The position numbers and the translations under genes were made by a program. The notes beneath the pieces are model-generated. The model saw only the letters and a list, made by a program, of their open reading frames with translations. It searched no databases and was not told the DNA's origin. From Pontibacter pamirensis (GTDB lineage: Bacteria; Bacteroidota; Bacteroidia; Cytophagales; Hymenobacteraceae), in contig NZ_SSNI01000030.1 of NCBI RefSeq assembly GCF_010015475.1, positions 19,261-83,260 on the forward strand: a DNA stretch of 64,000 nucleotides, read 5' to 3'. Position 1 is the first letter of the stretch. The number at the start of each line of letters is the position of its first letter. Below, piece by piece: positions 33,434 to 40,780 of this stretch.

Positions 33434-34069
33434 ATGATGATAAGAAATATGCTATACGCCATCCTGCTGGGAGCAGGGATGGCCGCCTGCCTTTCGCAGC
33501 AGGAAAACGACGAAGAAACACAAACCGAAACCTTGCAACAGGAAGAAAACCTGAACCCAACCGGCAGCACAACAGCGCCCGCGCAGGTTCCGGATCCAGC
33601 CAGTTTCGTGATGGAAAAAGGCAAGGCAGGCGATGTTGCCATTGGTATGCCGATTGAGGAAGTGCGGAATAATGTACCCATGGGCTTTGCCGTTAAAGAC
33701 ACTATGCTGATGCTGGAGGGGCAGCAGAGTACAGCCTATGTGCTCACTCCCCAGGGCCAGGACAAGGGGTTGTTAGTTGAACAGCAATGTGAAGCAGGCT
33801 GCCGCGTGTGGCGCATCAGCGTCCTCAGTACTGATTTCAAAACACCAAAAGGGCTTGGAGTCGGCTCTAAGTATGGCGAGGTGAAAGAGGCCTACCCTAT
33901 CGGAACAGTGGCACTGGCAGAAGGCAATTTTGTTGCTGTGTCGGAGGCGGCAGGAATGAGCTTTGTGCTCGACGACACCCAGCTGCCGCAGGATGCACAA
34001 GACCGAGGCAGGTATAACCCAGGAAATATTCCTGCCAACACCTTAGTAAAACGCATCATATTATATTAG
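33434..34069 (+). CDS. Putative lipoprotein of unknown function
   Basis: This 211-residue protein begins with a signal peptide and a lipobox (GMAAC, Cys near 19), then a Glu/Thr/Gln-rich linker. The C-terminal part has MPIEEVRNNVPMGFAVKD and RVWRISVLSTDFKTPKGLGV, then GSKYGEVKEAYP. It resembles lipoproteins that carry a small periplasmic alpha/beta domain, but I cannot name a family. It precedes the DoxX gene by 40 bases and may share its transcript. Confidence 0.75.
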   Translation: MMIRNMLYAILLGAGMAACLSQQENDEETQTETLQQEENLNPTGSTTAPAQVPDPASFVMEKGKAGDVAIGMPIEEVRNNVPMGFAVKDTMLMLEGQQSTAYVLTPQGQDKGLLVEQQCEAGCRVWRISVLSTDFKTPKGLGVGSKYGEVKEAYPIGTVALAEGNFVAVSEAAGMSFVLDDTQLPQDAQDRGRYNPGNIPANTLVKRIILY

Positions 34070-34109
34070 TATGTTGCTATACTAAGTAGTAATATGTATT
34101 ATTGTATTT

Positions 34110-34565
34110 ATGTTACTTCTACGCTCCGACTTCCGGTATAAAGACTTTGGTTTGCTGCTGCTGCGCATTGGCATCGGCACGATGTTTATTTTGCACGGCT
34201 GGCCTAAACTTGCTGGCGGTCCTGAGCGTTGGGCAGCCATCGGGCAAAACATGGAATTCGTCGGCATTACTTTTGCCCCGGCATTCTGGGGCTTTATGGC
34301 AGGTTTCGCTGAGGTTGTGGGAGGTTTACTGCTGATACTGGGCCTGTTCTGGCGCATTACCTGTCTCCTGTTATTGTTTACGATGATCATTGCCACCGCG
34401 CGCCACGTAGCTGCTGGCGACGGCTTTGGTGGGTATTCTCACGCACTGGAAGCGGCTATTCTGTTCTTTTCGCTGTTCTTTATCGGCCCCGGCAAATACA
34501 GCCTTGATAACAAGTTCTTCCCCACAGATAAATACCGAAGCCGGTTTAGCAGAATTGTGGTGTAA
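34110..34565 (+). CDS. DoxX-family membrane protein
   Basis: This 151-residue protein has four hydrophobic helices and the DoxX-type opening LLLLRIGIGTMFILHGWPKL, followed by AGFAEVVGGLLLILGLFWR and a last helix ending in FIGPGKYSLD. DoxX proteins are inner-membrane proteins tied to quinone or redox metabolism, without a settled activity. The start at 34110 gives a complete first helix. It is likely co-transcribed with the preceding lipoprotein gene and ends at a terminator. Confidence 0.88.
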   Translation: MLLLRSDFRYKDFGLLLLRIGIGTMFILHGWPKLAGGPERWAAIGQNMEFVGITFAPAFWGFMAGFAEVVGGLLLILGLFWRITCLLLLFTMIIATARHVAAGDGFGGYSHALEAAILFFSLFFIGPGKYSLDNKFFPTDKYRSRFSRIVV

Positions 34566-34590
34566 GCCTGCGATTCAAGAGATACTTCTG

Positions 34591-34619
34591 AAGCCTTAGC
34601 CTTAAGCTGAGGCTTTTTT
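34591..34619 (+). terminator. Rho-independent terminator
   Basis: AAGCCTTAGC and GCTGAGGCTT form a 10-bp stem with one G-T pair, followed by TTTT. It lies 25 bases after the DoxX stop. Confidence 0.8.
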
Positions 34620-34711
34620 GTTGGGCTCCATTACTATAGCATGGCACAACACATTTCCCCTCAAAAATGCCTAATTTTACCTACTCATACATCCTACGCT
34701 AACCTGACAAC

Positions 34712-36469
34712 ATGCTAACTACTTTACTTTTGGCTGCCTTGCTATCTACCGGAGATCCCGGCCAAAATAAACCTGACCTGAAAACACCGTACGAGCAGGG
34801 CAACGGAAACCAAACCGCCACCTATGAGGAAGCCATCAACTGGTATCAGAAACTGGATGCCGCTTACGATGAAGTAAAAATGATACCGTATGGTACAACG
34901 GACGCAGGTCGCCCGCTGCACCTGGTGGTGGTTTCTACTGACAAAGACTTCGACCCGGCTTCTATACACCAGAAGAACAAACGCATCCTGCTCATCCAGA
35001 ACGGCATTCACCCGGGAGAACCGGAAGGCATTGATGCGACCATGCTGCTGGTCCGCGATTACCTGCAGGACAAAAAGCTGCGCAGGCAACTCGACAATGT
35101 GGTGCTGGCCATCATACCCGTGTACAACATCGGCGGCGCGCTGAATCGCAACAGCCACACCCGCACCAACCAGAACGGGCCGAAGAGCTACGGTTTCCGG
35201 GGCAATGCCCGCAACCTGGACCTGAACCGCGACTTTATTAAAACGGACTCCGACAATGCCAAAACCTTCCATGAGATTTTTAGGGAATGGGACCCGGATG
35301 TATTCATGGACAACCACACTTCTAACGGTGCTGACTACCAGCACGTGATGACGCTCATTGCCACGCAGCACAACAAACTGCACCCGACGCTGGCAAAGTA
35401 CCTCTCCGGCAAAATGGTGCCCACACTGTATGCAGGTATGAAGCAGGACAAGTTCCCGATGGTGCCCTACATGAATCACGCCGGTGACACACCCGATGAA
35501 GGCATCATTGGCTTTATGGAATCTCCGCGCTACGCCACCGGGTATACTGCCCTCTACAACACCATTGGCTTTGTACCCGAAACGCACATGCTGAAGCCAT
35601 TCGACCAGCGCGTGAAAGCTACTTACAAGCTGATGGAAAACATGATTGAGACGGTGCACCGCGATGCGAAAGAGATTGGAGCATTGCGAGCCCAAGCAAA
35701 ACAGGAAACGCTGCAGCAACAAAAATTCCCGCTGGACTGGAAACTGGACACCACCAAGATAAGCCAGATTCCTTTCCTGGGCTATGAAGCTAAATATAAG
35801 CCAAGCGAAGTAAGCGGCATCGACCGCCTGTACTACGACCGCAAGGCACCGTACAACAAAATGATTAACTACTACGACGAGTTTGTGCCGACTGTAACGG
35901 TAGAAAAACCGGTCGCATACATCATTCCGCAGGCCTGGGGCGAGGTAATTGAGCGACTGAAAGTAGACAAAGTACAGCTGCAGCAACTGAAAAAAGACAC
36001 CACCCTCACCCTCGAAACCTACTACATCACAGATTATAAAACAGGTCAGCGCCCTTACGAAGGACATTATTTACACTCTGATGTACAGGTGGAGAAGAGA
36101 AATATACCGCGCCAGTTCTTTAAGGGCGATTACGTGGTGTACCTGAACCAGCCGGCTAACCGCTTTGTAGTAGAAGTGCTGGAGCCGCAGGCCGTAGACT
36201 CCTACTTTAACTGGAATTTTTTCGACTCTATTCTGATGCAGAAAGAGTATTTCTCGTCTTATGTATTTGAGGACTTAGCGGCGGAGTACCTTCAGAAAGA
36301 CCCCGCCTTACGCCAGCGCCTCGAAGAACGAAAGAAGCAGGACCCGGACTTCGCAAAAAGCGCCCGGGCCCAGTTAGACTTTGTGTACCGCAACACCCCG
36401 CACTACGAGTACACGCACAATATGTACCCAGTTGGGAGACTGATGCAGGATGTGAAACTACCCTTGTAA
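34712..36469 (+). CDS. M14-family zinc carboxypeptidase
   Basis: This 585-residue exported peptidase has a short signal peptide (about 1-14). Zinc ligands are visible as NGIHPGEPEG (His100, Glu103) and in DNHTSNGADYQH. NLDLNRDF provides substrate-binding residues, and a late PETHMLKPFDQR fits the catalytic glutamate. The following 270 residues form a C-terminal extension common in Bacteroidota M14 proteins. It should trim C-terminal residues from peptides in the periplasm or outside the cell. A long open frame on its opposite strand is a shadow. Confidence 0.9.
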   Translation: MLTTLLLAALLSTGDPGQNKPDLKTPYEQGNGNQTATYEEAINWYQKLDAAYDEVKMIPYGTTDAGRPLHLVVVSTDKDFDPASIHQKNKRILLIQNGIHPGEPEGIDATMLLVRDYLQDKKLRRQLDNVVLAIIPVYNIGGALNRNSHTRTNQNGPKSYGFRGNARNLDLNRDFIKTDSDNAKTFHEIFREWDPDVFMDNHTSNGADYQHVMTLIATQHNKLHPTLAKYLSGKMVPTLYAGMKQDKFPMVPYMNHAGDTPDEGIIGFMESPRYATGYTALYNTIGFVPETHMLKPFDQRVKATYKLMENMIETVHRDAKEIGALRAQAKQETLQQQKFPLDWKLDTTKISQIPFLGYEAKYKPSEVSGIDRLYYDRKAPYNKMINYYDEFVPTVTVEKPVAYIIPQAWGEVIERLKVDKVQLQQLKKDTTLTLETYYITDYKTGQRPYEGHYLHSDVQVEKRNIPRQFFKGDYVVYLNQPANRFVVEVLEPQAVDSYFNWNFFDSILMQKEYFSSYVFEDLAAEYLQKDPALRQRLEERKKQDPDFAKSARAQLDFVYRNTPHYEYTHNMYPVGRLMQDVKLPL

Positions 36470-36471
36470 AT

Positions 36472-36508
36472 AACATGAAAAGCCACCGATGAGGTGGTTT
36501 TTCATGTT
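36472..36508. terminator. Terminator after the M14 gene
   Basis: A 16-bp stem, AACATGAAAAGCCACC against GGTGGTTTTTCATGTT with one G-T pair, and a 5-base loop start 3 bases after the stop. The following 36509-36761 is AT-rich and empty. Confidence 0.8.
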
Positions 36509-36761
36509 ATAGCTGTTGTGTCACTTCTGAAATTATAATCACTTATTGCCAATCAATAAGAAAGTGCTATTGTACTACTCATTGATTCAGGGAAAAATCG
36601 ATTTCATTTTGTCTGAGAGGCTGGTGGGGCAGGAATCCTATCTTTGTTGATGTCACGGTGCCGTGTAGTACCACTTAGATTAGTCTGCTGTGTTATAGTT
36701 AAATACATGGTGTGAATTTATTCGGGGGAATAGCACAGAGTTGGAATAACGAAACTATTTT

Positions 36762-36826
36762 GCCTAAGGTGCTTGTGCAGCCGAAGCCCGAAGAGTAGCC
36801 AAGTATGCTTTTGTTCTTTGTTAGCT
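36762..36826 (-). other. attC-like element at the 3' end of the HEPN-motif gene
   Basis: On the minus strand the unit starts with AGCTAAC, in which TAA is the stop codon of the HEPN-motif gene, and ends 65 bases on with CTTAGGC. Their central CTAA/TTAG parts are complementary, and the interior is rich in short inverted pieces. This resembles the layout of integron attC sites (RYYYAAC ... GTTRRRY), but neither end matches the consensus exactly. It is a tentative call. Confidence 0.3.
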
Positions 36827-37447
36827 GTTCGTGTTTCTTTCATTTCTAAACTGCTTCCAAAATTTATGAAGCTCATTCTCCCTCAATTCAACAAGCTTTT
36901 TAACTATATCCATTTCACACATATCAAACTCTGTTCTAAAATCAGTATGGCTGTCGAACAAATCAGAATTAATTTGAAAAATAATATCTTCAGTTAATTC
37001 TAAAAGAACTTTTAACTCCTCAAATTCAAAACCATATTGTTCTAAATCGGGCTTTTGCCTATCTGTATGCGCATAAAGCTTATCCCTTAAGACATTTATA
37101 TTATTTATGGTACTTTCGTAAGACTGAAGCTTTAAGTCCCATTGTACTAATTTGGCTTGATCAAACTTAAGCTTAGAATAATGTCCGTACCTTTTTAGCT
37201 TCTTTAACAATTTAGGAACACTAAATTTCTGATTGTTGCTATCCTTGTTATAAAGTTTGCATAATTCTATTATCAAAACCCTTAGAATAGTATGTCGTGT
37301 GAAATTTAGAAAATGGTTTCTATTTATTTCTGTAGTCTCTTCTTCCGAATCAGGCTTATGGAGGTAATAAGAGTATTGATAGCTTTGCTTTGCTAAATGA
37401 AAAATCTTCCAAATTGATGATATGTCGCTTTTTAGTTCTGCTTTCAA
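36821..37447 (-). CDS. HEPN-motif protein, AbiU2-like
   Basis: This 208-residue, mostly helical protein is encoded in locally AT-rich DNA. It contains Arg121-x5-His127 (RDKLYAH), the R-x4-6-H signature of HEPN ribonucleases, after a helix-rich N-terminal half (ILRVLIIELCKLYNKDS). This layout recalls the AbiU2 HEPN group linked to phage defence and toxin-antitoxin systems. That family call is tentative. No partner antitoxin gene is obvious, but a VapBC pair lies immediately upstream. The stop codon sits inside an attC-like motif at 36820-36826. Confidence 0.6.
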   Translation of the reverse strand: MKAELKSDISSIWKIFHLAKQSYQYSYYLHKPDSEEETTEINRNHFLNFTRHTILRVLIIELCKLYNKDSNNQKFSVPKLLKKLKRYGHYSKLKFDQAKLVQWDLKLQSYESTINNINVLRDKLYAHTDRQKPDLEQYGFEFEELKVLLELTEDIIFQINSDLFDSHTDFRTEFDMCEMDIVKKLVELRENELHKFWKQFRNERNTNS

Positions 37448-37526
37448 CTTTTTGAATGATTAATGTGACAGCCAACAGTTTATTAATGTAAAAGCCGTAT
37501 CGAATCAAGGGTTTTATATATACAAT

Positions 37527-37536
37527 GTTAGGCGTA
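37527..37536. repeat. GTTAGGCGTA: inverted flank of the VapBC unit (left copy)
   Basis: GTTAGGCGTA here is the exact inverse of TACGCCTAAC at 38139-38148. On the minus strand this copy lies 6 bases after the toxin stop and reads ACGCCTAAC, which contains the RYYYAAC pattern of integron attC sites. Confidence 0.5.
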
Positions 37537-37542
37537 GGACTA

Positions 37543-37914
37543 TTACTTTTTATACAATAGCAGTGTCAATTCATCAACTTGAGACAATTGTTTGTCGGCA
37601 GTGACAAGAGGAAAATCCAAATATAATGCAGAAGCAACAACTATGGCATCTGGCAACTTAATCTTGTAGTTTTTTCTTAATAAGACTACAAGCCGCTTTA
37701 TTTCCGCATTAATGTCAATTACAGTTGCTTCTCTTATAAGCTCCTGAATAATTTTTGAGTCGCTTTCAGATAAGTTGCTATATCCTAATAATTCTAGTTC
37801 GGTGACAAATGAAATGGTGATATGCTTCCCGTCAAGTAGTTCCGCTACTGTTTCGTCACCAGAGATGAGGTATAGCAAGATATTAGTGTCTACAAAAAGA
37901 CTATTCCCACTCAT
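37543..37914 (-). CDS. PIN-domain toxin, VapC-like
   Basis: This 123-residue protein is a PIN-domain ribonuclease. Its acidic residues are Asp9 (VDTNILLYLISG), Glu39 (FVTELE), Asp89 (KLPDAIVVASA) and Asp107 (LVTADKQL), the four that bind metal in VapC toxins. Such toxins cut specific RNAs when not bound by antitoxin. The 54-codon gene at 37901-38065 overlaps its start by 14 bases and is the expected antitoxin. The pair sits in AT-rich DNA between inverted GTTAGGCGTA motifs. Confidence 0.88.
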   Translation of the reverse strand: MSGNSLFVDTNILLYLISGDETVAELLDGKHITISFVTELELLGYSNLSESDSKIIQELIREATVIDINAEIKRLVVLLRKNYKIKLPDAIVVASALYLDFPLVTADKQLSQVDELTLLLYKK

Positions 37915-38065
37915 TTCTTAAATTCTTCTGAATCGTGAGAGGCTCTTTTTCTAACTTAACTTTTCCACAATATTTGAAAGCATTCATCCCCTTCCGAGTA
38001 CTTATGCTTTCAAGTGCTTTTTGAATGCTGATTCTGTCTGTACCTTTTTTTATAACAGTTACCAT
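37901..38065 (-). CDS. Small antitoxin of the PIN toxin
   Basis: This 54-residue open frame starts at ATG 38065 and ends at TAG 37903-37901. It begins MVTVIKKGTDRISIQKAL and ends with the acidic LRNEWE after a segment rich in Lys and Glu (FKYCGKVKLEKEPLTIQKNL). Small proteins with this pattern (basic start, CGKIKL-like centre, RxEWE end) precede PIN toxins in many Bacteroidota, as I recall. The 14-base overlap with the toxin gene supports a coupled toxin-antitoxin pair. The strong AT bias here suggests transfer. Confidence 0.8.
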   Translation of the reverse strand: MVTVIKKGTDRISIQKALESISTRKGMNAFKYCGKVKLEKEPLTIQKNLRNEWE

Positions 38066-38138
38066 GCTAATTATATAATTCGTAAACAGTAAATAAATTT
38101 AATAATTTTTACTTCAAGATCTTATTTTTGTTTTGCCT

Positions 38139-38148
38139 TACGCCTAAC
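38139..38148. repeat. TACGCCTAAC: inverted flank of the VapBC unit (right copy)
   Basis: It is the exact complement of the 10-base motif at 37527-37536. On the minus strand it reads GTTAGGCGTA and precedes the antitoxin gene by 73 bases. The remaining 38066-38360 has no gene; ATAAGC and GCTTAT at about 38155-38178 form a weak stem. Confidence 0.5.
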
Positions 38149-38360
38149 TATAGTATAAGCGGAGTTGTTCAGCTTATGTGCACTATGTATGGAAACGGCT
38201 TCCTGGTCATCTGTCATTTTATGTAATTCCCTTAGGTTGAATACCATATCCACAGTTAGACTTATCCTTTTATTTCAGAACATGCGTCATAGATCCTATT
38301 TATTCTAAAAATTAGTACTTATCATATATAGAGAGTTATCTTCTTGAAAGAATACCCCTC

Positions 38361-39149
38361 CTACACTTCTATTTCACCGGATAAATAAGCTACTGCCTTG
38401 CCAGTTATTTTCACTCTGTCTCCCAGAAACTCACACCTCAGGTCACCTTGCCTTGCCGAAACCTGCTTGGCGCTAAGCACCTTTTTGTACAGCTTTTGGC
38501 TCCAGAATGGGGTAAGCGTAGTATGAGTAGAGCCTGTTACCGGGTCTTCGTCGATACCAACCTGAGGGCAGAAAAACCTTGACACAAAATCCACTTCATC
38601 GCCGGGGGCAGTCACAATGACGCCGCGTGCTTCTACGGATGCCAATATTCTGAAGTCAGGTGCCAAACGCTCTATTTCTTTTTGGGTATGGAAGAGCAGC
38701 AAATAATCAGTTTTGCCTTTGTAGACTTCTGCCGGTGTAGCGCCTAAAGCACTTATCAGCGCCTGCGGTGCCTCTACCTGCTTATACACATCTGCAGGGA
38801 AATCTAGTGTAAGCTCCTCTCCCTCTCTGTCCACTGTCAAAAGCCCGCTTCTACGCGATTGGAAGTTGATGGTGTTCGTAGGATGGTTATAGAAGTAAAA
38901 CAACACATATGCTGATGCCAGAGTGGCGTGCCCGCAAAGGTCTACTTCCACCGTAGGGGTGAACCATCTTATTTCATAATCGCTCCCGTTTTGTACCACA
39001 AAAGCAGTTTCTGCCAGGTTGTTTTCAGCAGCTATCTGCTGCATTACCTTGTCCTCTAGCCATACATTCAGTACGCATACAGCAGCAGGATTGCCATGAA
39101 ACACTTTGTCTGTAAAAGCATCTATCTGGTATAGTTTTATTTTTTCCAT
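38361..39149 (-). CDS. PhzF-family isomerase-like protein
   Basis: This 262-residue protein belongs to the PhzF / diaminopimelate-epimerase-like fold. The N-terminal half has YQIDAFTDKVFHGNPAAVCVL and NNLAETAFV, whose Glu is the catalytic residue in PhzF, and DLCGHATLASAYVLF. The second half has DPVTGSTHTTLTPFW. The substrate is unknown; phenazine genes are not present, so it is probably a general metabolic isomerase. It is a single minus-strand gene next to the AT-rich island. Confidence 0.92.
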   Translation of the reverse strand: MEKIKLYQIDAFTDKVFHGNPAAVCVLNVWLEDKVMQQIAAENNLAETAFVVQNGSDYEIRWFTPTVEVDLCGHATLASAYVLFYFYNHPTNTINFQSRRSGLLTVDREGEELTLDFPADVYKQVEAPQALISALGATPAEVYKGKTDYLLLFHTQKEIERLAPDFRILASVEARGVIVTAPGDEVDFVSRFFCPQVGIDEDPVTGSTHTTLTPFWSQKLYKKVLSAKQVSARQGDLRCEFLGDRVKITGKAVAYLSGEIEV

Positions 39150-39395
39150 CTGTTTAATATGTTCGATTCATTATTGATGTTAATACAGGGTCAACTTTTT
39201 TGCCCCCTTTGAAGTAGGGCTGTTTCATTCTACATCTTTCGTAGCGCGAGACTCCTGGCTCGTGAATGATATCACGCGGCCTATAGTTGGTATTAATGAA
39301 AGCGGCCAGAGACCGTAGAATAGTAAACACGAGCGAAGACGCTCGCGCCATACGCGCCATAATTAAAGCAGTAAAAACTTGAGAATGAAACGGCC

Positions 39396-39415
39396 CTACC
39401 CCTTTAAAGGGGTAG
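39396..39415. repeat. 20-bp perfect palindrome in a 369-base non-coding stretch
   Basis: CTACCCCTTTAAAGGGGTAG is fully self-complementary and is followed on the plus strand by TTTTT. No plus-strand gene ends nearby, so it is an orphan terminator-like palindrome. The same stretch (39150-39461) also holds CGAGCG/CGCTCG at 39330-39345 and is probably old repeat DNA. Confidence 0.6.
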
Positions 39416-39461
39416 TTTTTACAAACCCACTCTTTTTGGATTAGGTCAGTTGCAACAAGCA

Positions 39462-39502
39462 GTAACAGAAAAAGCCACCTCAGCGGTGGCTCTTCTTGTT
39501 AC
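39462..39502 (-). terminator. Terminator of the Dabb-protein gene
   Basis: An extended stem pairs GTAACAnnAAAAGCCACC with its near-complement; the inner 7 bp (AGCCACC/GGTGGCT) is perfect. On the minus strand it is followed by T-rich sequence, 16 bases after the Dabb stop. Confidence 0.65.
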
Positions 39503-39518
39503 TGTTTATGCTTTTTGG

Positions 39519-39926
39519 TTATACATCCACAGAATCATACACCACTACCTTGTCCCACAGGTGAGAATAGTTCTCTACAAACTTCAGGTGTATTGGATGC
39601 TTCTGATACACTTCCTGCTCTTCCAGATTATTGAAGAACAATAACCAGGAAACGTCATACCCTCTTTCAATCACATCGCGGTTGGTGCTGGCTGGCACAC
39701 CTATACGTGCCAGTTGTATGGCCTTTATGCTTTTCAGGGTATTCAGGCCTTCTATCAATTTCGCTTTATCTTCCGCAGAACCAGGATTCTTGAGCCAAAA
39801 ATAAACATGATGGACAAAATCGCCTTTCTGTTTCTGCTTGCCTAAAGCCGGCATCACTCCAAAGAAACCGGCAAGGGATAAAGAAGTACTGTTGCCAAGG
39901 AACGACCTTCTGGATAGCTTTTTCAT
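39519..39926 (-). CDS. Tat-exported Dabb-domain (stress-responsive A/B barrel) protein
   Basis: This 135-residue protein begins with a twin-arginine signal (MKKLSRRSFLG, then a hydrophobic stretch to about residue 30). The mature part is a small dimeric A/B-barrel (Dabb) domain: VHHVYFWLKNPGSAEDKA, GYDVSWLLFFNNLEEQEVYQ and HPIHLKFVENYSHLW. Dabb proteins are ferredoxin-like and often stress-linked, without a single activity. Tat export implies folding or cofactor loading before transport. A terminator follows. Confidence 0.85.
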   Translation of the reverse strand: MKKLSRRSFLGNSTSLSLAGFFGVMPALGKQKQKGDFVHHVYFWLKNPGSAEDKAKLIEGLNTLKSIKAIQLARIGVPASTNRDVIERGYDVSWLLFFNNLEEQEVYQKHPIHLKFVENYSHLWDKVVVYDSVDV

Positions 39927-40147
39927 ATAGTTTATTTTAACGCGCTGTTAAATGTATAGATTTATTTTAAACCTCCTCCTGCAATCCCCTCTTTTTCAAA
40001 CCATGAAGTAAGCAATATTTCCGGACAATTCCGAAGTTAAAGGTCTTCCAGTCTCTCCTTCTGTTCAAATCCAGATAAATAGCACCAGCAAAGAGCCAAA
40101 CAAATCTTTAACCGCTCCGGTACTATCTCTCATAAAGCCACTATATT

Positions 40148-40660
40148 ATGAAAGAACAAACCGTAACTCCTTTGCACCTCCAGCCGGACGGCAACATCCC
40201 TAACAACCAGCAATTGCCCCTCCTGCTTTACCGGCAGGTATTCGCTGACAGCAATAACCTGGAGCACCAGTTTAAAGAGGCCTTTGCACAGCACAATTGG
40301 CGCGGTAGCTGGACCAATGGCGTATACGACTATCACCATTACCACAGCAAATCGCATGAAGTGTTAGGCGTGGCAGCAGGTTCGGCTACTATCGTTTTCG
40401 GTGGGCCAGGAGGGGAAGAAGTAGAAGTAAAGGCAGGTGATATGGTGGTGCTGCCTGCTGGCACCGGTCATTGCCGCAAGAGCGCCTCCTCTGATTTTAG
40501 TGTGGTAGGCGCTTACCCCGGCGGGCAGGAAAACTATGACATCTGCACCCAGGAAGACGACATGGAAGAAAAGAAACAGCATATAAAGCAGGTGCCCCTC
40601 CCCGGTGCAGATCCTGTAGCGGGTAAAGAAGGTCCGCTACTGCTGCACTGGAAGCAATAG
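40148..40660 (+). CDS. Cupin-domain protein
   Basis: This 170-residue cytoplasmic protein has a single cupin barrel. The first metal motif is YHHYHSKSHEVLG (His, His and Glu) and the second is LPAGTGHCRKS. The layout resembles the YjlB cupin group. No substrate can be predicted. ATG at 40148 is preceded by TATT but no clear promoter. It is encoded alone, divergent from the Dabb gene and convergent with the dipeptidase gene. Confidence 0.85.
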   Translation: MKEQTVTPLHLQPDGNIPNNQQLPLLLYRQVFADSNNLEHQFKEAFAQHNWRGSWTNGVYDYHHYHSKSHEVLGVAAGSATIVFGGPGGEEVEVKAGDMVVLPAGTGHCRKSASSDFSVVGAYPGGQENYDICTQEDDMEEKKQHIKQVPLPGADPVAGKEGPLLLHWKQ

Positions 40661-40696
40661 AACAGCAAGCCTACTTTTTACCTGGTATCAAGCAAA

Positions 40697-40711
40697 AGTC
40701 CCGCCGGGACT
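40697..40711 (-). terminator. Short terminator hairpin for the dipeptidase gene
   Basis: AGTCCC and GGGACT close a 3-base loop and are followed by TTTT on the minus strand, 70 bases after the dipeptidase stop. Confidence 0.45.
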
Positions 40712-40780
40712 AAAAAATAAACAAACGTGCTGATGTCTTACGTGCGGCTTTCAGAGAATTCTCCTTTATTATTCCTGATG

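Noticed and set aside
34742..36067. 441-codon open frame on the minus strand opposite the M14 peptidase
   Set aside because: Its composition is that of an antisense shadow of a GC-rich gene, with no recognisable domain, while the plus-strand frame has clear zinc motifs.
36470..38148. A complete integron with integrase
   Set aside because: No integrase gene is in the window and the attC-like ends are imperfect, so only attC-like motifs are reported.
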